A stretch of 64,000 nucleotides of DNA from Spartinivicinus marinus (GCF_026309355.1 NZ_JAPJZK010000001.1:868001-932000), one strand, 5' to 3'. Counted from the stretch's first letter, positions 16,567-27,930 are shown. The notes: generated from the letters alone by a model not told the origin. Program-made: numbers and translations.

Positions 16567-17589
16567 CTACACTTCTTCAGCAACAGCTTCTTGTGACAGG
16601 GCTTCAATGCCAAAGTGCTGGCGAATTTTCTGTTCAATTTCCGTCGCTATCTCTGGATTGTCTTCTAAAAACTGAGCAGAATTTGCCTTACCTTGCCCAA
16701 TTTTATCGCCGTTGTAGGAGTACCAAGCACCGGCTTTATCAACAACGCCTTGCTTAACCCCTAAGTCAATCACTTCACCCATATGGTAAATACCTTTACC
16801 ATAAAGAATTTGAAATTCAGCCTGTTTGAATGGTGGCGACACTTTATTTTTGACGACTTTTACTCGAGTCTCGTTACCAACCACTTCATCGCCCTGTTTA
16901 ACTGAGCCAATACGACGAATATCCAACCGGACCGATGCATAGAATTTCAATGCATTACCACCCGTTGTAGTTTCAGGGCTACCAAACATAACGCCAATTT
17001 TCATCCGGATTTGGTTAATAAAAACAACCAGACAATTCGCTTGCTTGATATTACCAGTGATTTTACGTAACGCTTGAGACATTAACCGGGCTTGCAAGCC
17101 AACATGGGCATCCCCCATATCGCCTTCAATTTCTGCTTTAGGTGTTAAAGCTGCTACCGAGTCAACAATGATCACATCCACCGCACCTGAGCGCACCAGC
17201 ATGTCAGTGATTTCCAATGCCTGCTCACCCGTATCAGGTTGAGAAACATACAGATCATCAACATTTACCCCTAGCTTTTCTGCGTAATTAGGGTCTAATG
17301 CATGCTCGGCGTCAACAAACGCACAGGTAGCACCTTTGCGTTGTGCTTCAGCAATCACTTGCAGGGTTAGCGTCGTTTTACCTGAAGACTCAGGGCCAAA
17401 AATTTCTACTATACGACCTTTGGGTAGGCCACCAATGCCCAAAGCAATATCCAATGACAATGAACCAGTGGATATGGCAGGAATTGCTTCACGCTCATGG
17501 TCACCCATGCGCATGATGGCACCTTTACCAAACTGTCGTTCAATTTGACTTAGCGCTGCATTAAGCGCTTTCTTTTTGTTATCATCCAT
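16567..17589 (-). CDS. recA: recombinase RecA
   Basis: 340-residue RecA, the ATP-dependent strand-exchange protein that also triggers LexA self-cleavage. Walker [10 protein letters not shown] lies at residues 65-73. The Walker B region is [12 protein letters not shown]. Loop L1/L2 sequences ([26 protein letters not shown]) are intact. Translation starts at the ATG at 17589. A LexA operator overlaps the candidate promoter about 75-90 bases upstream. recX follows. Everything looks canonical. Confidence 0.98.
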   Translation of the reverse strand: MDDNKKKALNAALSQIERQFGKGAIMRMGDHEREAIPAISTGSLSLDIALGIGGLPKGRIVEIFGPESSGKTTLTLQVIAEAQRKGATCAFVDAEHALDPNYAEKLGVNVDDLYVSQPDTGEQALEITDMLVRSGAVDVIIVDSVAALTPKAEIEGDMGDAHVGLQARLMSQALRKITGNIKQANCLVVFINQIRMKIGVMFGSPETTTGGNALKFYASVRLDIRRIGSVKQGDEVVGNETRVKVVKNKVSPPFKQAEFQILYGKGIYHMGEVIDLGVKQGVVDKAGAWYSYNGDKIGQGKANSAQFLEDNPEIATEIEQKIRQHFGIEALSQEAVAEEV

Positions 17590-17661
17590 TAACTCACCTC
17601 ATAAGCTATAGATTTAATTTAACAGCAGATTTAATGTAACAACCTGGGGGTTCAATCTAGA

Positions 17662-17681
17662 CACTGTATATTTAAACAGTA
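17662..17681. promoter_or_regulatory. LexA (SOS) box upstream of recA
   Basis: The palindrome CACTGTATATTTAAACAGTA matches the gammaproteobacterial LexA consensus CTG-N10-CAG, with both half-sites CTGT and ACAG and an AT-rich core. It lies about 75 bases before the recA ATG and overlaps the likely promoter, as expected for SOS control of recA-recX. Confidence 0.92.
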
Positions 17682-17694
17682 TTATTTCATACAA
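17665..17694 (-). promoter_or_regulatory. candidate recA promoter
   Basis: On the minus strand TTGTAT (17694-17689) and TATACA (17670-17665) stand 18 bases apart, a reasonable sigma-70 pair. The LexA box covers the spacer and the -10 hexamer. This layout parallels the recA promoters of other gammaproteobacteria. The transcription start has not been measured. Confidence 0.55.
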
Positions 17695-17753
17695 CTCTAT
17701 ACTCAGCCAGCAAAATTTGCAAAAAAGTTAATCAATATTTTTTAGTAACACCT

Positions 17754-18242
17754 TTAATTATTAAAGTGTTCCAATATGCCTTTTAAAGCTTCAACTACTG
17801 CTTGCTCTCTAACTTGCTCTCGATCACCCGAAAAGTGATAACAACGACTTATTGCGGGCTGCTCATGGAGTTGCCAGGCAACCCATACAGTGCCCACTGG
17901 TTTTTCGGCACTCCCACCGTCAGGGCCTGCAATTCCGCTGATCGCAACAGCAATATCTGCTTCACTATGAGCAAGCGCTCCATCGACCATTTCCATTACT
18001 ACAGCTTTACTGACTGCACCAAACTGGATTAACGATTGCTGTGAAACCTCCAGCATTGATCGCTTTGCTTCATTAGAATAAGTAACAAAGGCTCCTTCAA
18101 ACCAGCTTGAGCTACCAGCAATGGCAGTAACGGCCTGCGCGACCCAGCCACCAGTACAAGACTCTGCAGTAATCAACTTCAGTTGTTGATTAATTAAAAA
18201 TGCACCGACTTGCTCAGCAAGTGCTTTTATTGCATCACTCAT
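17754..18242 (-). CDS. pncC: nicotinamide-nucleotide amidohydrolase PncC (CinA C-terminal domain type)
   Basis: 162-residue stand-alone CinA C-terminal domain protein, which deamidates nicotinamide mononucleotide in pyridine nucleotide recycling. Conserved motifs TAESCTGG (about residue 25-32), the G-A-F-V-T-Y-S-N segment and SGIAGPDGG (about 105-113) are intact. The ATG at 18242 was chosen over a preceding GTG. It lies between recA and the divergently transcribed mutS, the order known from pseudomonads. Confidence 0.93.
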   Translation of the reverse strand: MSDAIKALAEQVGAFLINQQLKLITAESCTGGWVAQAVTAIAGSSSWFEGAFVTYSNEAKRSMLEVSQQSLIQFGAVSKAVVMEMVDGALAHSEADIAVAISGIAGPDGGSAEKPVGTVWVAWQLHEQPAISRCYHFSGDREQVREQAVVEALKGILEHFNN

Positions 18243-18429
18243 CACATTTCACTTTTGAATTAAAAGGTTAGTTGTCGACTATTCAACCAGTGAAGCGTAT
18301 ATATACAACAATTGTTTTCACAAACCTATCTTATCAATAATTAAGTTACGCCTGAGTCTTAATCTAACGCCATTAATTGCGTAGAATTACCGCCCGATTT
18401 CTTGTCACCAACTGAGCAATTAGTATCCA

Positions 18430-21048
18430 ATGGCAAAAGTAACAACCCAAACCTCAAAACATACACCGATGATGCAGCAATACTTGCGAATCAAACAGCA
18501 ACATCGTAATGAGTTAGTGTTTTATCGAATGGGTGATTTTTACGAGCTTTTTTATGATGATGCCAAAAAAGCCTCTCAATTATTGGATATTACTCTCACT
18601 GCGCGTGGCAATTCTGGTGGTGAGCCGATCCCAATGGCCGGCATCCCTTTTCACTCTGCTGATAATTATTTGGCCAAACTGGTCAAGCTGGGTGAGTCAG
18701 TCGCCATCTGCGAACAAATTGGCGATCCAGCTACCAGTAAAGGACCCGTAGAGCGAAAAGTGGTCAGAATTATCACCCCTGGTACCGTCAGTGACGAAAA
18801 CCTGCTGGAAGAACGCAAAGACAACCTACTTGCAGCATTTCACCAGAACAATGACCATTATGGCATTGCCACACTTGACATTAGCAGCGGCCGATTTCAG
18901 GTAGCAGAAGTATCAGGGGAGGAAGCATTCTTCGCAGAATTAGAGCGACTAAATCCCGCTGAAATATTAGTAAGCGAAGAAAGCCCTTTGCTGGAAAAAC
19001 TCAAACACCGTTCTGGTGTTCGTCGTCGGCCCGTCTGGGACTTTGATTTTGAAACAGCCATGAAAATGCTAACCCAGCAGTTTCAAACCAATGACCTGGC
19101 AGGCTTTGGCTGCAACCAATTAACCATCGCCATTGATGCTGCAGGCTGCTTACTACAATACGCCAAAGAAACTCAGCGAACCGCCTTACCCCATATCCGC
19201 GGACTCAGTATTGAGCGCCATGAAGACAGCGTTGTTTTAGACGCCGCCAGCCGTAGAAACCTAGAGTTAGTCACCAATTTATCAGGTGGTAAAGAAAATA
19301 CGCTAGCAGCAGTATTTGATAAAACTGCCACTGCAATGGGTAGCCGGTTACTATGTCGCTGGATTAACCGCCCACTCAGAAATCAAGTGGAGCTGAAACA
19401 GCGCCAACAAGCATTGAGCGCCTTGTTAGCGGACTACAGCTATGAGCCTCTCCATCAATCACTCAAGCAAATTGGTGACATTGAACGGGTATTAGCTCGG
19501 GTAGCACTTCGATCTGCTAAGCCTCGTGATTTCGCTAAACTAAGAGATGCCTTACTGCAATTACCTGAGCTGCAAACCCAGTTGGCCAATATCCAATCAC
19601 CTCTCATTCAACAGCTTGGCCAGATTATTAGTGAGTACCCAGCACTGACCGAGCTACTACAAAGAGCCATTGTCGATAATCCACCTGTGGTGATTCGTGA
19701 TGGCGGTGTTATTGCTGAAGGTTATGATGCAGAGCTAGATGACTTACGCAATATCAGCGAAAATGCCAGCGAATTCCTATTGAAGCTCGAAGCTCAAGAA
19801 CGGGAAACCACTGGGCTTTCAACACTAAAAGTGGGGTATAACCGGGTTCATGGTTATTTTATCGAAATCAGTCGCCAACAGGCTGAGCAAGCTCCAACAC
19901 ACTACATTCGGCGGCAAACCCTAAAAAATGCTGAGCGCTTTATCACCCCTGAATTAAAAGAATTTGAAGATAAGGCATTAAGCAGTAAAAGCCGGGCACT
20001 CGCAAGAGAAAAAGCCCTCTATGAAGGCTTGCTAGAGATGCTGCTAGAGCATTTAGCCCCTTTGCAGGATACAGCCGCCGCCATCGCAAAGTTAGATGTT
20101 TTACAAAATCTGGCTGAGCGAGCTGACAGCTTAAATTTATCTAAGCCTACTCTGTCAGCAAAACCAGGCATTAACATTATTGAAGGTCGCCACCCAGTCG
20201 TCGAACAGGTATTAGCTGAGCCTTTTGTTGCCAACAATTTACAGTTAGACAGCCAGCGCCGCATGTTAATTATTACTGGCCCCAATATGGGAGGTAAATC
20301 CACCTATATGCGGCAAGCAGCGTTGATTACCTTACTAGCCCATATTGGTAGTTTTGTACCTGCAACAAAAGCTACCATTGGTATTGTCGACCGGATATTC
20401 ACCCGGATTGGCTCATCAGATGATTTAGCAGGCGGCCGCTCTACTTTTATGGTGGAAATGACTGAAACGGCCAATATTCTGCATAACGCCACTGAGCACA
20501 GCTTGGTATTAATGGATGAAGTCGGCCGGGGCACCAGCACCTTTGATGGCCTATCTTTAGCCTGGGCCTGTGCCGAATACTTGGCCACTCAAGTCAACGC
20601 CTTTACTCTATTTGCCACCCATTACTTTGAGTTAACCGCTTTACCTGAACATGTAACCAATGTGGCTAATGTTCATTTAAATGCCACAGAGCATGAAGAT
20701 CGTATTGTGTTTCTCCATGCAGTGCATGATGGACCAGCCAGCCAGAGTTATGGCTTACAGGTCGCCCAGCTAGCAGGTGTCCCCCATCCAGTGATTACTC
20801 AAGCCAAGCAAAAGCTAGCTCAACTAGAATCGACTAGTAGTCAAACCACATCTGAAGCAGCTGTAGAGAACACTCCACCACCGCAGCAAAAACCTGCTAA
20901 GACACCTAAACCAGCCGCCCCCTTGCAATCGGATTTATTCTCAATGGCAACCCATCCAGTTGTAGAACAATTGCAACAAGCCAATATTGACGATCTCACT
21001 CCGCGGCAAGCGCTCGAATTGCTATATCAACTCAAGCATCAAATATAA
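18430..21048 (+). CDS. mutS: DNA mismatch repair protein MutS
   Basis: 872-residue MutS, which recognises mismatches and starts methyl-directed repair with MutL. The mismatch-reading Phe37-x-Glu39 lies in MGDFYELF. The ATPase Walker A is GPNMGGKST near residue 617, followed by [14 protein letters not shown] and the ATHYFEL segment. A proline-rich linker (about 825-845) precedes the short C-terminal tetramer-forming end. It is divergent from pncC. A terminator-like hairpin follows the stop. Confidence 0.98.
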   Translation: MAKVTTQTSKHTPMMQQYLRIKQQHRNELVFYRMGDFYELFYDDAKKASQLLDITLTARGNSGGEPIPMAGIPFHSADNYLAKLVKLGESVAICEQIGDPATSKGPVERKVVRIITPGTVSDENLLEERKDNLLAAFHQNNDHYGIATLDISSGRFQVAEVSGEEAFFAELERLNPAEILVSEESPLLEKLKHRSGVRRRPVWDFDFETAMKMLTQQFQTNDLAGFGCNQLTIAIDAAGCLLQYAKETQRTALPHIRGLSIERHEDSVVLDAASRRNLELVTNLSGGKENTLAAVFDKTATAMGSRLLCRWINRPLRNQVELKQRQQALSALLADYSYEPLHQSLKQIGDIERVLARVALRSAKPRDFAKLRDALLQLPELQTQLANIQSPLIQQLGQIISEYPALTELLQRAIVDNPPVVIRDGGVIAEGYDAELDDLRNISENASEFLLKLEAQERETTGLSTLKVGYNRVHGYFIEISRQQAEQAPTHYIRRQTLKNAERFITPELKEFEDKALSSKSRALAREKALYEGLLEMLLEHLAPLQDTAAAIAKLDVLQNLAERADSLNLSKPTLSAKPGINIIEGRHPVVEQVLAEPFVANNLQLDSQRRMLIITGPNMGGKSTYMRQAALITLLAHIGSFVPATKATIGIVDRIFTRIGSSDDLAGGRSTFMVEMTETANILHNATEHSLVLMDEVGRGTSTFDGLSLAWACAEYLATQVNAFTLFATHYFELTALPEHVTNVANVHLNATEHEDRIVFLHAVHDGPASQSYGLQVAQLAGVPHPVITQAKQKLAQLESTSSQTTSEAAVENTPPPQQKPAKTPKPAAPLQSDLFSMATHPVVEQLQQANIDDLTPRQALELLYQLKHQI

Positions 21049-21058
21049 AGGGCAAACG

Positions 21059-21095
21059 CAGTGCTTATAACAAGGCACTGTGTTTATTTTCTTTA
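21059..21095 (+). terminator. probable terminator after mutS
   Basis: CAGTGC at 21059-21064 pairs with GCACTG at 21075-21080, with extra TT/AA pairing at the top and one bulge. A U-rich stretch (TGTTTATTTTCTTT) follows. It begins 10 bases after the mutS stop. Confidence 0.6.
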
Positions 21096-21338
21096 ATCAC
21101 TAATTGATCTAACCATAGGGAAAATTTTTCTAGACTTCCAACGCTTATAAGCTGGAATTATCTATTAAGCTGTTTTAATAACTGATAGACTACCCCACCG
21201 TTGAAACCTAAGTATTTTTATTTATGACAGATAGCCAAAATAGAGTTATCTGCAGGACAGCTAAACAAGAACAACTATGCTTGTTTACAGCTTCCACAAT
21301 AAATTGATGAGCCTGATTTAAAAATGGAGTAACCCACC

Positions 21339-21662
21339 ATGACATTCGTTGTTGGTGAAAACTGCATAAAGTGCAAATACACAGACTGTGTAGAAGTATG
21401 CCCTGTTGACTGCTTTTATGAAGGTCCCAACTTTTTGGTCATTCATCCTGACGAGTGCATTGACTGCGCCTTGTGTGAGCCGGAATGTCCAGCCAATGCA
21501 ATTTTTTCCGAAGATGAAGTACCTGAAGACCAGCAAGAATTTATTGAGCTAAACGCACAGCTTGCGGAGGTTTGGGATAATATTACCGAGAAAAAAGATG
21601 CACCCGCTGACGCCGATGAATGGAATGGTGTTGAAGGAAAACTGCAACATTTAGAAAAGTAG
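21339..21662 (+). CDS. fdxA: seven-iron ferredoxin FdxA
   Basis: 107-residue [3Fe-4S][4Fe-4S] ferredoxin of the Azotobacter FdI type. By the family's ligand pattern, Cys9, Cys17 and Cys50 hold the 3Fe cluster and Cys21, Cys40, Cys43 and Cys46 the 4Fe cluster. All are present. A GGAG box precedes the ATG. It lies downstream of mutS but after a terminator and a gap of 290 bases, so it likely has its own promoter. It is convergent with rpoS. Confidence 0.95.
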   Translation: MTFVVGENCIKCKYTDCVEVCPVDCFYEGPNFLVIHPDECIDCALCEPECPANAIFSEDEVPEDQQEFIELNAQLAEVWDNITEKKDAPADADEWNGVEGKLQHLEK

Positions 21663-21715
21663 GCAGCTCATCTTCTACTGTTTCAGACTGAGCTATAAAC
21701 TATGTTTAGCGTATA

Positions 21716-21763
21716 TCTGAGGGCCAGCAGCTTGGCCACTTGCTGTTACTGCGGCCTCTCAGA
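21716..21763. terminator. hairpin between convergent fdxA and rpoS
   Basis: TCTGAGGGCC at 21716-21725 pairs with GGCCTCTCAGA at 21753-21763 with one bulged base, and AGCAG/CTGT may extend the stem. It sits between two convergent genes and could serve both. The U-tract is weak (ATCAGCTTTT on the plus strand). Confidence 0.4.
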
Positions 21764-21778
21764 ATCAGCTTTTAACAG

Positions 21779-22813
21779 TTAACTAAATAGCGATTCACTG
21801 GAAAGACCTTGTTTTTCCAGAATTACCCGTAACCGTTTTAGCGCTTCTACCTGTATTTGCCTTACCCGCTCTCGAGTCAAGCCAATTTCTCGGCCCACCT
21901 CTTCCAAAGTGCTAGTTTCATAACCCCTTAAGCCAAAACGTCGAGCAACAACTTCACGCTGCTTTTCAGAAAGCTCAGATAACCACTTATCAATACTAGT
22001 GTTGAGATCTGACTCTTGTAAAAGCTCAGCTGGATCAGAGTCATGCTCATCAGAGATAGTATCTAAAATTGATTTATCTGAGTCTGGCCCCAGCGGGGTA
22101 TCGACTGATGTGACTCGTTCATTGAGTCCTAGCATCCGTTTTACATCATCTACTGGCTTATCCAGCAAATCAGCAATCTCTTCCGGTGAAGGCTCATGAT
22201 CCAACTTTTGGGTTAGCTCTCGAGCAGCGCGCAAATAAACATTTAATTCTTTCACCACATGAATCGGTAGTCGAATGGTTCGAGTTTGATTCATAATGGC
22301 TCGTTCAATTGTTTGCCTAATCCACCAAGTGGCGTAGGTTGAAAAACGAAACCCTCGCTCAGGGTCAAATTTCTCAACAGCCCTGATTAGACCTAAATTA
22401 CCTTCCTCAATTAAATCGAGTAGTGACAACCCTCTGTTGACATAGCGGCGAGAGATTTTCACCACCAGTCGTAGGTTGCTCTCAATCATTCGCCTTCTAC
22501 CCCCATCATCCCCCTTTAAAGCCAAGCGCGCAAAGTGCACTTCCTCTTCTGGAGTAAGGAGTGGTGAATAACCAATTTCATTGAGATAAAGCTGAGTAGC
22601 ATCAAGGCTTTTATAAAAACTCTCTTCATCTTCTTTATTTTTATTTGAAGAACTATTTGAAGAGCGGGTTCGTGAACTCTTCTCAGAAAATCCTGAGTCG
22701 TTTTCTATATTCTCGTCATCTCCACGTTCGTCATTATTATTATTGAAGTGAGAACCTTCAACGTCCTCATGAAGATAATTTTCAAAGTCAACTTGTTCCC
22801 TTTTCAGTGCCAT
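21779..22813 (-). CDS. rpoS: RNA polymerase sigma factor RpoS
   Basis: 344-residue stationary-phase sigma factor. An acidic, serine-rich N-terminal extension (about residues 1-65) precedes region 1.2 ([13 protein letters not shown]). Region 2 includes [18 protein letters not shown] and [13 protein letters not shown]. Region 4 has the helix-turn-helix [19 protein letters not shown]. The N-terminal linker with runs of Asn and Ser is a little longer than in E. coli (330 residues). nlpD lies 99 bases upstream. In relatives the main rpoS promoter is inside nlpD. Confidence 0.96.
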   Translation of the reverse strand: MALKREQVDFENYLHEDVEGSHFNNNNDERGDDENIENDSGFSEKSSRTRSSNSSSNKNKEDEESFYKSLDATQLYLNEIGYSPLLTPEEEVHFARLALKGDDGGRRRMIESNLRLVVKISRRYVNRGLSLLDLIEEGNLGLIRAVEKFDPERGFRFSTYATWWIRQTIERAIMNQTRTIRLPIHVVKELNVYLRAARELTQKLDHEPSPEEIADLLDKPVDDVKRMLGLNERVTSVDTPLGPDSDKSILDTISDEHDSDPAELLQESDLNTSIDKWLSELSEKQREVVARRFGLRGYETSTLEEVGREIGLTRERVRQIQVEALKRLRVILEKQGLSSESLFS

Positions 22814-22912
22814 AGTCAGTGATCCTGCGTTGTAGTTGGATTAATTATTGTTTTTTTAGCCATGACAGCTACTAAAGACCCACTGTTCATGATTTAACGC
22901 CAGGTTTTATTA

Positions 22913-23707
22913 TTATCTGGGCAGAAACTTCAAGGGATTAACAGGTGTGCCATTTTGCCTAATTTCGAAATGCAATTTCGCCATTGTGGTACCTGTTGCT
23001 CCTATTTCGGCAATCTTTTGCCCAGCCTGAACCTTATCACCTTCCTTGACAAGCAGTTTTCTATTGTGGGCGTAAGCACTGAGAAATTGATAGTTATGCT
23101 TGATAATTACCAACTTCCCATAACCCAATAGACCACTACCTGCATACACTACTTTTCCATCCGCGGCTGCATTAACAGGCTGACCTAATTTTCCACCAAT
23201 ATCAATACCCTTATTAACCTTACCTTTTGTAGTAAAATTTTCAATTACTCTGCCTTTTACTGGCCAGATCCACGTTATTTTGCCTGATTTTGATGTCTGC
23301 TTTTTTACACTTTTTTCTGTCGGCTTTTTGACTTTTGTTACACTACTTGAGGTTTTGGGTTGCTTTTTTGTTATTCGTTGAGATCTTTCTTTTGATCGCT
23401 TTTTGGTCGGACTAGCGTTTGACAACCTAATTCTTTGTTTCGGATGGATTAAGTAGGGGGAGCGAATATTGTTTGTGCCTGCTAACTCCCTATAATCCCA
23501 ACCATAACGCCAGGCAATGGAGTAAAGGGTTTCCCCAGGTTTGACAATATGCACTCCCTGGGTCACTTTAGGGCGCTGAGTACGATCTGCAACAGGCGCA
23601 TATGTCTTTGTTGTGACACAGCCAGGAACAAAAACGAAACAGAAAGCCAGACAGAGTAGGCAAATAAAATGTGCAATATTTTGACTTTTAGGCACAAACA
23701 AAATCAC
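22913..23707 (-). CDS. nlpD: NlpD-type lipoprotein with LysM and degenerate M23 domain
   Basis: 264-residue lipoprotein that in relatives activates septal amidase AmiC. A hydrophobic leader ends in the lipobox F-V-P-G-C. A LysM domain follows (HIVKPGETLYSIAWRYGWD, about residues 52-70), then a Lys/Ser/Thr-rich linker (about 98-140) and a C-terminal M23-like domain. That domain has N-K-G-I-D where active LytM enzymes have a zinc-binding histidine, as in E. coli NlpD, so it is an activator, not a hydrolase. The start is GTG. Synteny with rpoS downstream supports the name. Confidence 0.92.
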   Translation of the reverse strand: MILFVPKSQNIAHFICLLCLAFCFVFVPGCVTTKTYAPVADRTQRPKVTQGVHIVKPGETLYSIAWRYGWDYRELAGTNNIRSPYLIHPKQRIRLSNASPTKKRSKERSQRITKKQPKTSSSVTKVKKPTEKSVKKQTSKSGKITWIWPVKGRVIENFTTKGKVNKGIDIGGKLGQPVNAAADGKVVYAGSGLLGYGKLVIIKHNYQFLSAYAHNRKLLVKEGDKVQAGQKIAEIGATGTTMAKLHFEIRQNGTPVNPLKFLPR

Positions 23708-23896
23708 AAATTTTTCAAACTTTTTCCAATCAATTAAGCCGCTTTGTTATGTCTTTCTAGAATAAAACCATACTAATGTACTAAAAAAAAATCTAAAAAC
23801 TATCAGGTTTTATTTTTAATCAAACGGTTAATTAAACAGCTTTAAATTGCGTTATTTTTACCACTCTCATTATTTCTAGAGGCAGCAGCAATCGTT

Positions 23897-24835
23897 TTAA
23901 GAACGTGTTTTTAAGAGTTTTTGCCCTTTATCAATGGCAATAACCAGCACAATCGCCATTAGCATTATAGTAATTGCCACTAGTAATTGATCTGATTGCC
24001 CGGTAGATGCCTGAAATTGCCAGGGAAGAACATTGTGCTGAACAAGTGGTACTTGTTCTCCATGACTATTTAATCGAAATGAAATCGTTTGTTTCCACGG
24101 CCACACTTTACTGAGAGAACCCACCATTAAACCCGTTAAAAAAGCCAGCGTTACTTCTCTTTTATGCTTTAATAACCAATGCAAAATATTTGAAAACATC
24201 ATTAAGCCAGCCAAACAACCTGCTGCCAGAACAGCTAACACCACAAAATTAAACTCTTTAATAGCGAGCATGACATGGCCATATAAACCAAATAACAATA
24301 AAATAAAGCTACCCGAAATACCCGGTAATATCATGGCACATATAGCAACCATACCACCCAAAAAAAACATAGGATAACTGGCAGTAATTTCTGCAGGTGT
24401 AGCCGTCGAGACAGCAATAGCCAAAACGCCACCTACTACACCACTAATAATGCAACCGATTCCCCAACGATTGACTTCCTTGCCTACATAAAAGGAGGAA
24501 ATAACGATCAAACCAAAGAAAAATGACCATAACAAAATAGGGTAGGTTGCTAATAAATAGCTAATAACTCTAGCGAAGGTTAAGATACTGAAAACAATAC
24601 CTAATAGCAGAGTAAAGAGAAAATTGCCGTCTATATATTCCCAAGCTGCCTTAAAGCCTTTGGTAAACAAGAGACGAATGGCTCGGTGATTAATATGACT
24701 GACAGACTGAAGTAAACGGTCATAAATACCGACAATAAATGCAATGGTACCACCCGAAACACCCGGCACAACATCAGCTGCTCCCATTGCAGCCCCTTTT
24801 GCAAATAGTGTGGCAAACTCCAGTTTCTGACTCAT
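23897..24835 (-). CDS. DUF368 membrane protein, probable polyprenyl-phosphate transporter (PopT-like)
   Basis: 312-residue polytopic membrane protein with about eight or nine hydrophobic segments. The N-terminal signature GAAMGAADVVPGVSGGTIAF and the later ILPGISGSFILLLFGLYG repeat-like motif are diagnostic of DUF368. Members of this family (PopT) have been described as undecaprenyl-phosphate translocases that return the lipid carrier across the inner membrane. Function here is by family. The gene stands between pcm and nlpD, which are adjacent in many relatives, with gaps of about 115 and 189 bases. Confidence 0.85.
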   Translation of the reverse strand: MSQKLEFATLFAKGAAMGAADVVPGVSGGTIAFIVGIYDRLLQSVSHINHRAIRLLFTKGFKAAWEYIDGNFLFTLLLGIVFSILTFARVISYLLATYPILLWSFFFGLIVISSFYVGKEVNRWGIGCIISGVVGGVLAIAVSTATPAEITASYPMFFLGGMVAICAMILPGISGSFILLLFGLYGHVMLAIKEFNFVVLAVLAAGCLAGLMMFSNILHWLLKHKREVTLAFLTGLMVGSLSKVWPWKQTISFRLNSHGEQVPLVQHNVLPWQFQASTGQSDQLLVAITIMLMAIVLVIAIDKGQKLLKTRS

Positions 24836-24950
24836 GCAATAAACCTTGTTTTGACAAATTTAAGGTGGAAAGACCACCTATTAATTATTTCTTCAGTTTG
24901 ATTAAATATTTCTATTCAACTCACTACTCCAGCTAATCCAACTCATTCAG

Positions 24951-25613
24951 CTAGTCTAAGCCAGCCAATAAAGGCACAAAGCGTACCTTTTCAATTTCTC
25001 GTATTTGTTCACCAGTTGCTGTTTTAGTAACAAGATACAACATTTGTTCCTCATAATTGCCTACTGGAACAATCATTCGCCCCCCCACAGCTAACTGATC
25101 AATTAATAATTGGGGTAATTGAGCCGGCGCAGCTGTCACCATAATGCCATCAAATGGCGCTTGTTGCTCCCACCCCATATGACCATCAGACACTTTTAAG
25201 CAAATATTGTGAAGTCCTAATAAATTCAGTCGTTTAGCCGCTTTTTTCTGTAAAGATCGAATCCGCTCTACGCTAAAAACCTCATCGGCTAATTGAGCTA
25301 GGACAGCAGTTTGATAGCCTGACCCTGTACCCACTTCTAATACTCGCTTCAATGCTCCATCAGCTACCAATAATTCAGTCATCCGCGCTACAATATAAGG
25401 CTGCGACAAGGTCTGACTAAAACCAATCGGAAGTGCAGTATCCTCATAAGCTCGGTGGGAAAGAGCTTCATCTACAAATATATGGCGAGGGGTTTGCTGA
25501 ATAGTATCCAGCACCAGGCTAGAGGTTATGCCCTCTTTTTGTAAGCGACTAACCAAGCGTTCACGGGTCCGCTTTGACGTCATGCCTATTCCATTAAGCA
25601 TCAACTCATTCAT
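24951..25613 (-). CDS. pcm: protein-L-isoaspartate O-methyltransferase
   Basis: 220-residue SAM-dependent methyltransferase that starts repair of isoaspartyl damage in ageing proteins. The SAM-binding motif [15 protein letters not shown] and the family-specific [11 protein letters not shown] segment are intact. The longest frame begins at 25631, but the ATG at 25613 overlaps the surE stop as ATGA and has GGAGG eight bases upstream, so it is preferred. surE-pcm pairing is conserved in proteobacteria. Confidence 0.95.
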   Translation of the reverse strand: MNELMLNGIGMTSKRTRERLVSRLQKEGITSSLVLDTIQQTPRHIFVDEALSHRAYEDTALPIGFSQTLSQPYIVARMTELLVADGALKRVLEVGTGSGYQTAVLAQLADEVFSVERIRSLQKKAAKRLNLLGLHNICLKVSDGHMGWEQQAPFDGIMVTAAPAQLPQLLIDQLAVGGRMIVPVGNYEEQMLYLVTKTATGEQIREIEKVRFVPLLAGLD

Positions 25614-26359
25614 AACAGAGCCTCCAACCAAGGTTCAACATGGGAAAATGCCTGATAATGGGTTTTATCCACTTGTAGTGGTGTAACAGATACATAACCT
25701 TGCTCAATGGCAAAAAAATCAGTCCCCTCACCAGCATCTTCCCCCTTACCAACGGTGGCAATAAAGTAGCCTTCTTTACCTCTTGGATCAGTTAATTTTG
25801 CTGGTTTAGCTGGCCTGGTTCGATGCCCCAGTCGAGTTAACAGAATACCGTTAAGGGCAGTCAATGGTAAGTCAGGAATATTGACATTAAGAACAGTGCG
25901 TTTAGGCAATTGCAACTCATCAATACCTGTTATCAGTTGCCGAATAACATAGGCAGCCGTCGATAGGTGAGTAGGAGAACGAGAACAAAGAGAAACAGCA
26001 ATTGCCGGATGATTTAGAAATCGTCCTTCAAATGCAGCTGCCACCGTACCTGAGTAAAGCACGTCATCGCCTAAATTAGCCCCCAAGTTAATGCCAGAAA
26101 TAACCATTTCTGGTACTGGATCAAGCATCCCATTAACAGCCAGATGCACACAGTCAGTGGGTGTACCATTAATACTAATAAAACCATTAGCATGTGTTTC
26201 TGGACGTAATAACTGATCTAGTGTCAAAGAACTGCTGGCACCACTACGATCTCGATCAGGTGCTACAACCTGACAGTCAAAACAGCTACTGAGAGCATCG
26301 TACGATGCAGCTAGTCCAGGAGCAAACACTCCATCATCATTCGAAAGCAATAATTTCAT
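25610..26359 (-). CDS. surE: 5'/3'-nucleotidase SurE
   Basis: 249-residue SurE, a metal-dependent nucleoside monophosphate phosphatase linked to stationary-phase survival. The N-terminal LLSNDDG carries the two metal-binding aspartates. [18 protein letters not shown] and Y-S-G-T-V-A-A motifs follow in the usual order. The ATG at 26359 (M-K-L-L-L-S-N) was chosen over a TTG three codons earlier. It overlaps pcm by four bases. Confidence 0.95.
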   Translation of the reverse strand: MKLLLSNDDGVFAPGLAASYDALSSCFDCQVVAPDRDRSGASSSLTLDQLLRPETHANGFISINGTPTDCVHLAVNGMLDPVPEMVISGINLGANLGDDVLYSGTVAAAFEGRFLNHPAIAVSLCSRSPTHLSTAAYVIRQLITGIDELQLPKRTVLNVNIPDLPLTALNGILLTRLGHRTRPAKPAKLTDPRGKEGYFIATVGKGEDAGEGTDFFAIEQGYVSVTPLQVDKTHYQAFSHVEPWLEALL

Positions 26360-26379
26360 TTTTTTCAAATATTACCCGT

Positions 26380-27408
26380 TTACCAATCAACCAACTCTCG
26401 AACGACAGCTGTAGCATAAGCGCCTTTCGGTAAATAAAACGAAACTTCTATACTATCTTGTTGCTGTTGCCAAGCAAGTTGTTGAGGGTAAACCACTAGC
26501 GGCCGCCTGGCCATGGCCACCCCTCCTGATACAAGCCCTTCGGTTAACAGCCCTTCTTCCTTTGCCAGTTTTGTTTCAATTTCTGCCACTTGCAATTGAC
26601 TTAACAAGCGGCCTTTTCCCCATAAAGGCGCAGTAGCAATTAATTCAGCCTGCTGCCATTTTTGCTTTGCCGTATCATCGATTTTATCGGGTAAAATAAG
26701 CGTGTTACTGTCGTTAAACTGCAATACATCACCCGTAATTAATTCATTCCATAAATTATTTTCGACACGAAAGTTTAATACCTTATTAAATACATAGGCC
26801 CTGGCTGCAGACCAATAAATATCTTGTTGATTTTTTTTCGGTCGCCATTCACCAGCAAACCATTGATTCGCTCTGGTTAAATTATTATTGCCATGGCCAA
26901 AGCGCTGAGCACCAAAATAATTAGGCACCCCTTGCGCTTGGATACGACTCATTCGTTCAGTCAGGTGATTTTCATCTACCTGGCACTCTCTTAAACGAAT
27001 TACAAAACGGTTACCAGCATGACAGCCCCTGGCTAACTTCCGCTGATGACGAACAACTTGCTTTATATTAACGCCATCAATATTCAACTGTTGCCAGTCC
27101 GGGCCCTGCTTACCAGGCAAATGTAAGCTGAACCATTGGCGGGTTACTGCTTGACGATCTTTCAGGCCACAATAGCTCACTTGCCGCTGAGATATACCCG
27201 CATAAGCTGCTAACTGTTTGGCTACCCAAGCCGTATTTTGCCCGGTTTTTTCCACCCAAAGCAGCTCATGCTCTCCCTCTTCCGTTGGGGTAATACCTAA
27301 TACTTCTTCAACGACAAAGTCTTCACAATAAGCTTTAAAAATAGCTTTAGCCAAAGCCTCGCCATGGGCTTTGGCTAATTCGGTAAAATCTAACCAGCTC
27401 ACTGACAT
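26380..27408 (-). CDS. truD: tRNA pseudouridine(13) synthase TruD
   Basis: 342-residue TruD, which isomerises U13 of certain tRNAs. The catalytic aspartate lies in the signature [13 protein letters not shown] (about residues 81-93). The [14 protein letters not shown] motif, typical of the family, appears near residue 153. The gene overlaps the ispF stop by 10 bases and precedes surE, an order shared with other gammaproteobacteria. Confidence 0.95.
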   Translation of the reverse strand: MSVSWLDFTELAKAHGEALAKAIFKAYCEDFVVEEVLGITPTEEGEHELLWVEKTGQNTAWVAKQLAAYAGISQRQVSYCGLKDRQAVTRQWFSLHLPGKQGPDWQQLNIDGVNIKQVVRHQRKLARGCHAGNRFVIRLRECQVDENHLTERMSRIQAQGVPNYFGAQRFGHGNNNLTRANQWFAGEWRPKKNQQDIYWSAARAYVFNKVLNFRVENNLWNELITGDVLQFNDSNTLILPDKIDDTAKQKWQQAELIATAPLWGKGRLLSQLQVAEIETKLAKEEGLLTEGLVSGGVAMARRPLVVYPQQLAWQQQQDSIEVSFYLPKGAYATAVVRELVDW

Positions 27409-27875
27409 GCCTCCAATAACACCACAGCATGAGCGGCAATCCCTTCCTTACGACCGGTATAACCTAATCTTTCTGTAGTGGTTGCCTTGATATTGAGCTG
27501 CTTGTCACTGACAGACAACAACTCCTGTAAACAGTCTTTCATTAGCGAAATAAAAGGCGACATTTTTGGTGCTTGAGCAATGATCGTCATATCGGCATTA
27601 ACTAATTGCCAGCCTTGCTGATTCACCAGCTGATAAACATGACTTAATAGCTGTCGACTATCAGCATTTTCAAATTGTGGATCGGTATCAGGAAAATGCT
27701 GCCCAATATCCCCTAAAGCAGTGGCACCTAACAATGCATCACACAGCGCATGAATTAATACATCACCATCTGAATGTGCAACCAACCCTTGGCTATAAGG
27801 GATTTTTACTCCACCAATGGTGATAGCCTCACCAGGTCCAAATTTATGTACATCAAAGCCATGACCTATTCTCAT
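27399..27875 (-). CDS. ispF: 2-C-methyl-D-erythritol 2,4-cyclodiphosphate synthase
   Basis: 158-residue IspF, the cyclising step of the MEP isoprenoid pathway. The zinc-binding D-V-H appears in [10 protein letters not shown] and the conserved [11 protein letters not shown] segment follows. The longest frame begins with GTG at 27893. The ATG at 27875 gives the standard M-R-I-G-H-G-F-D start and usual length. It overlaps truD and follows ispD, so two sequential MEP-pathway genes are cotranscribed. Confidence 0.95.
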   Translation of the reverse strand: MRIGHGFDVHKFGPGEAITIGGVKIPYSQGLVAHSDGDVLIHALCDALLGATALGDIGQHFPDTDPQFENADSRQLLSHVYQLVNQQGWQLVNADMTIIAQAPKMSPFISLMKDCLQELLSVSDKQLNIKATTTERLGYTGRKEGIAAHAVVLLEACQ

Positions 27876-27930
27876 GCTGCTCTCTCTATTCACTGCTCTA
27901 CATTAACCTACTTTCAATCGCCTTGAACTT

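Noticed and set aside
22913-23707. NlpD as an active M23 endopeptidase
   Set aside because: The first zinc histidine position reads Asn in N-K-G-I-D, as in E. coli NlpD, which is an amidase activator without hydrolase activity.
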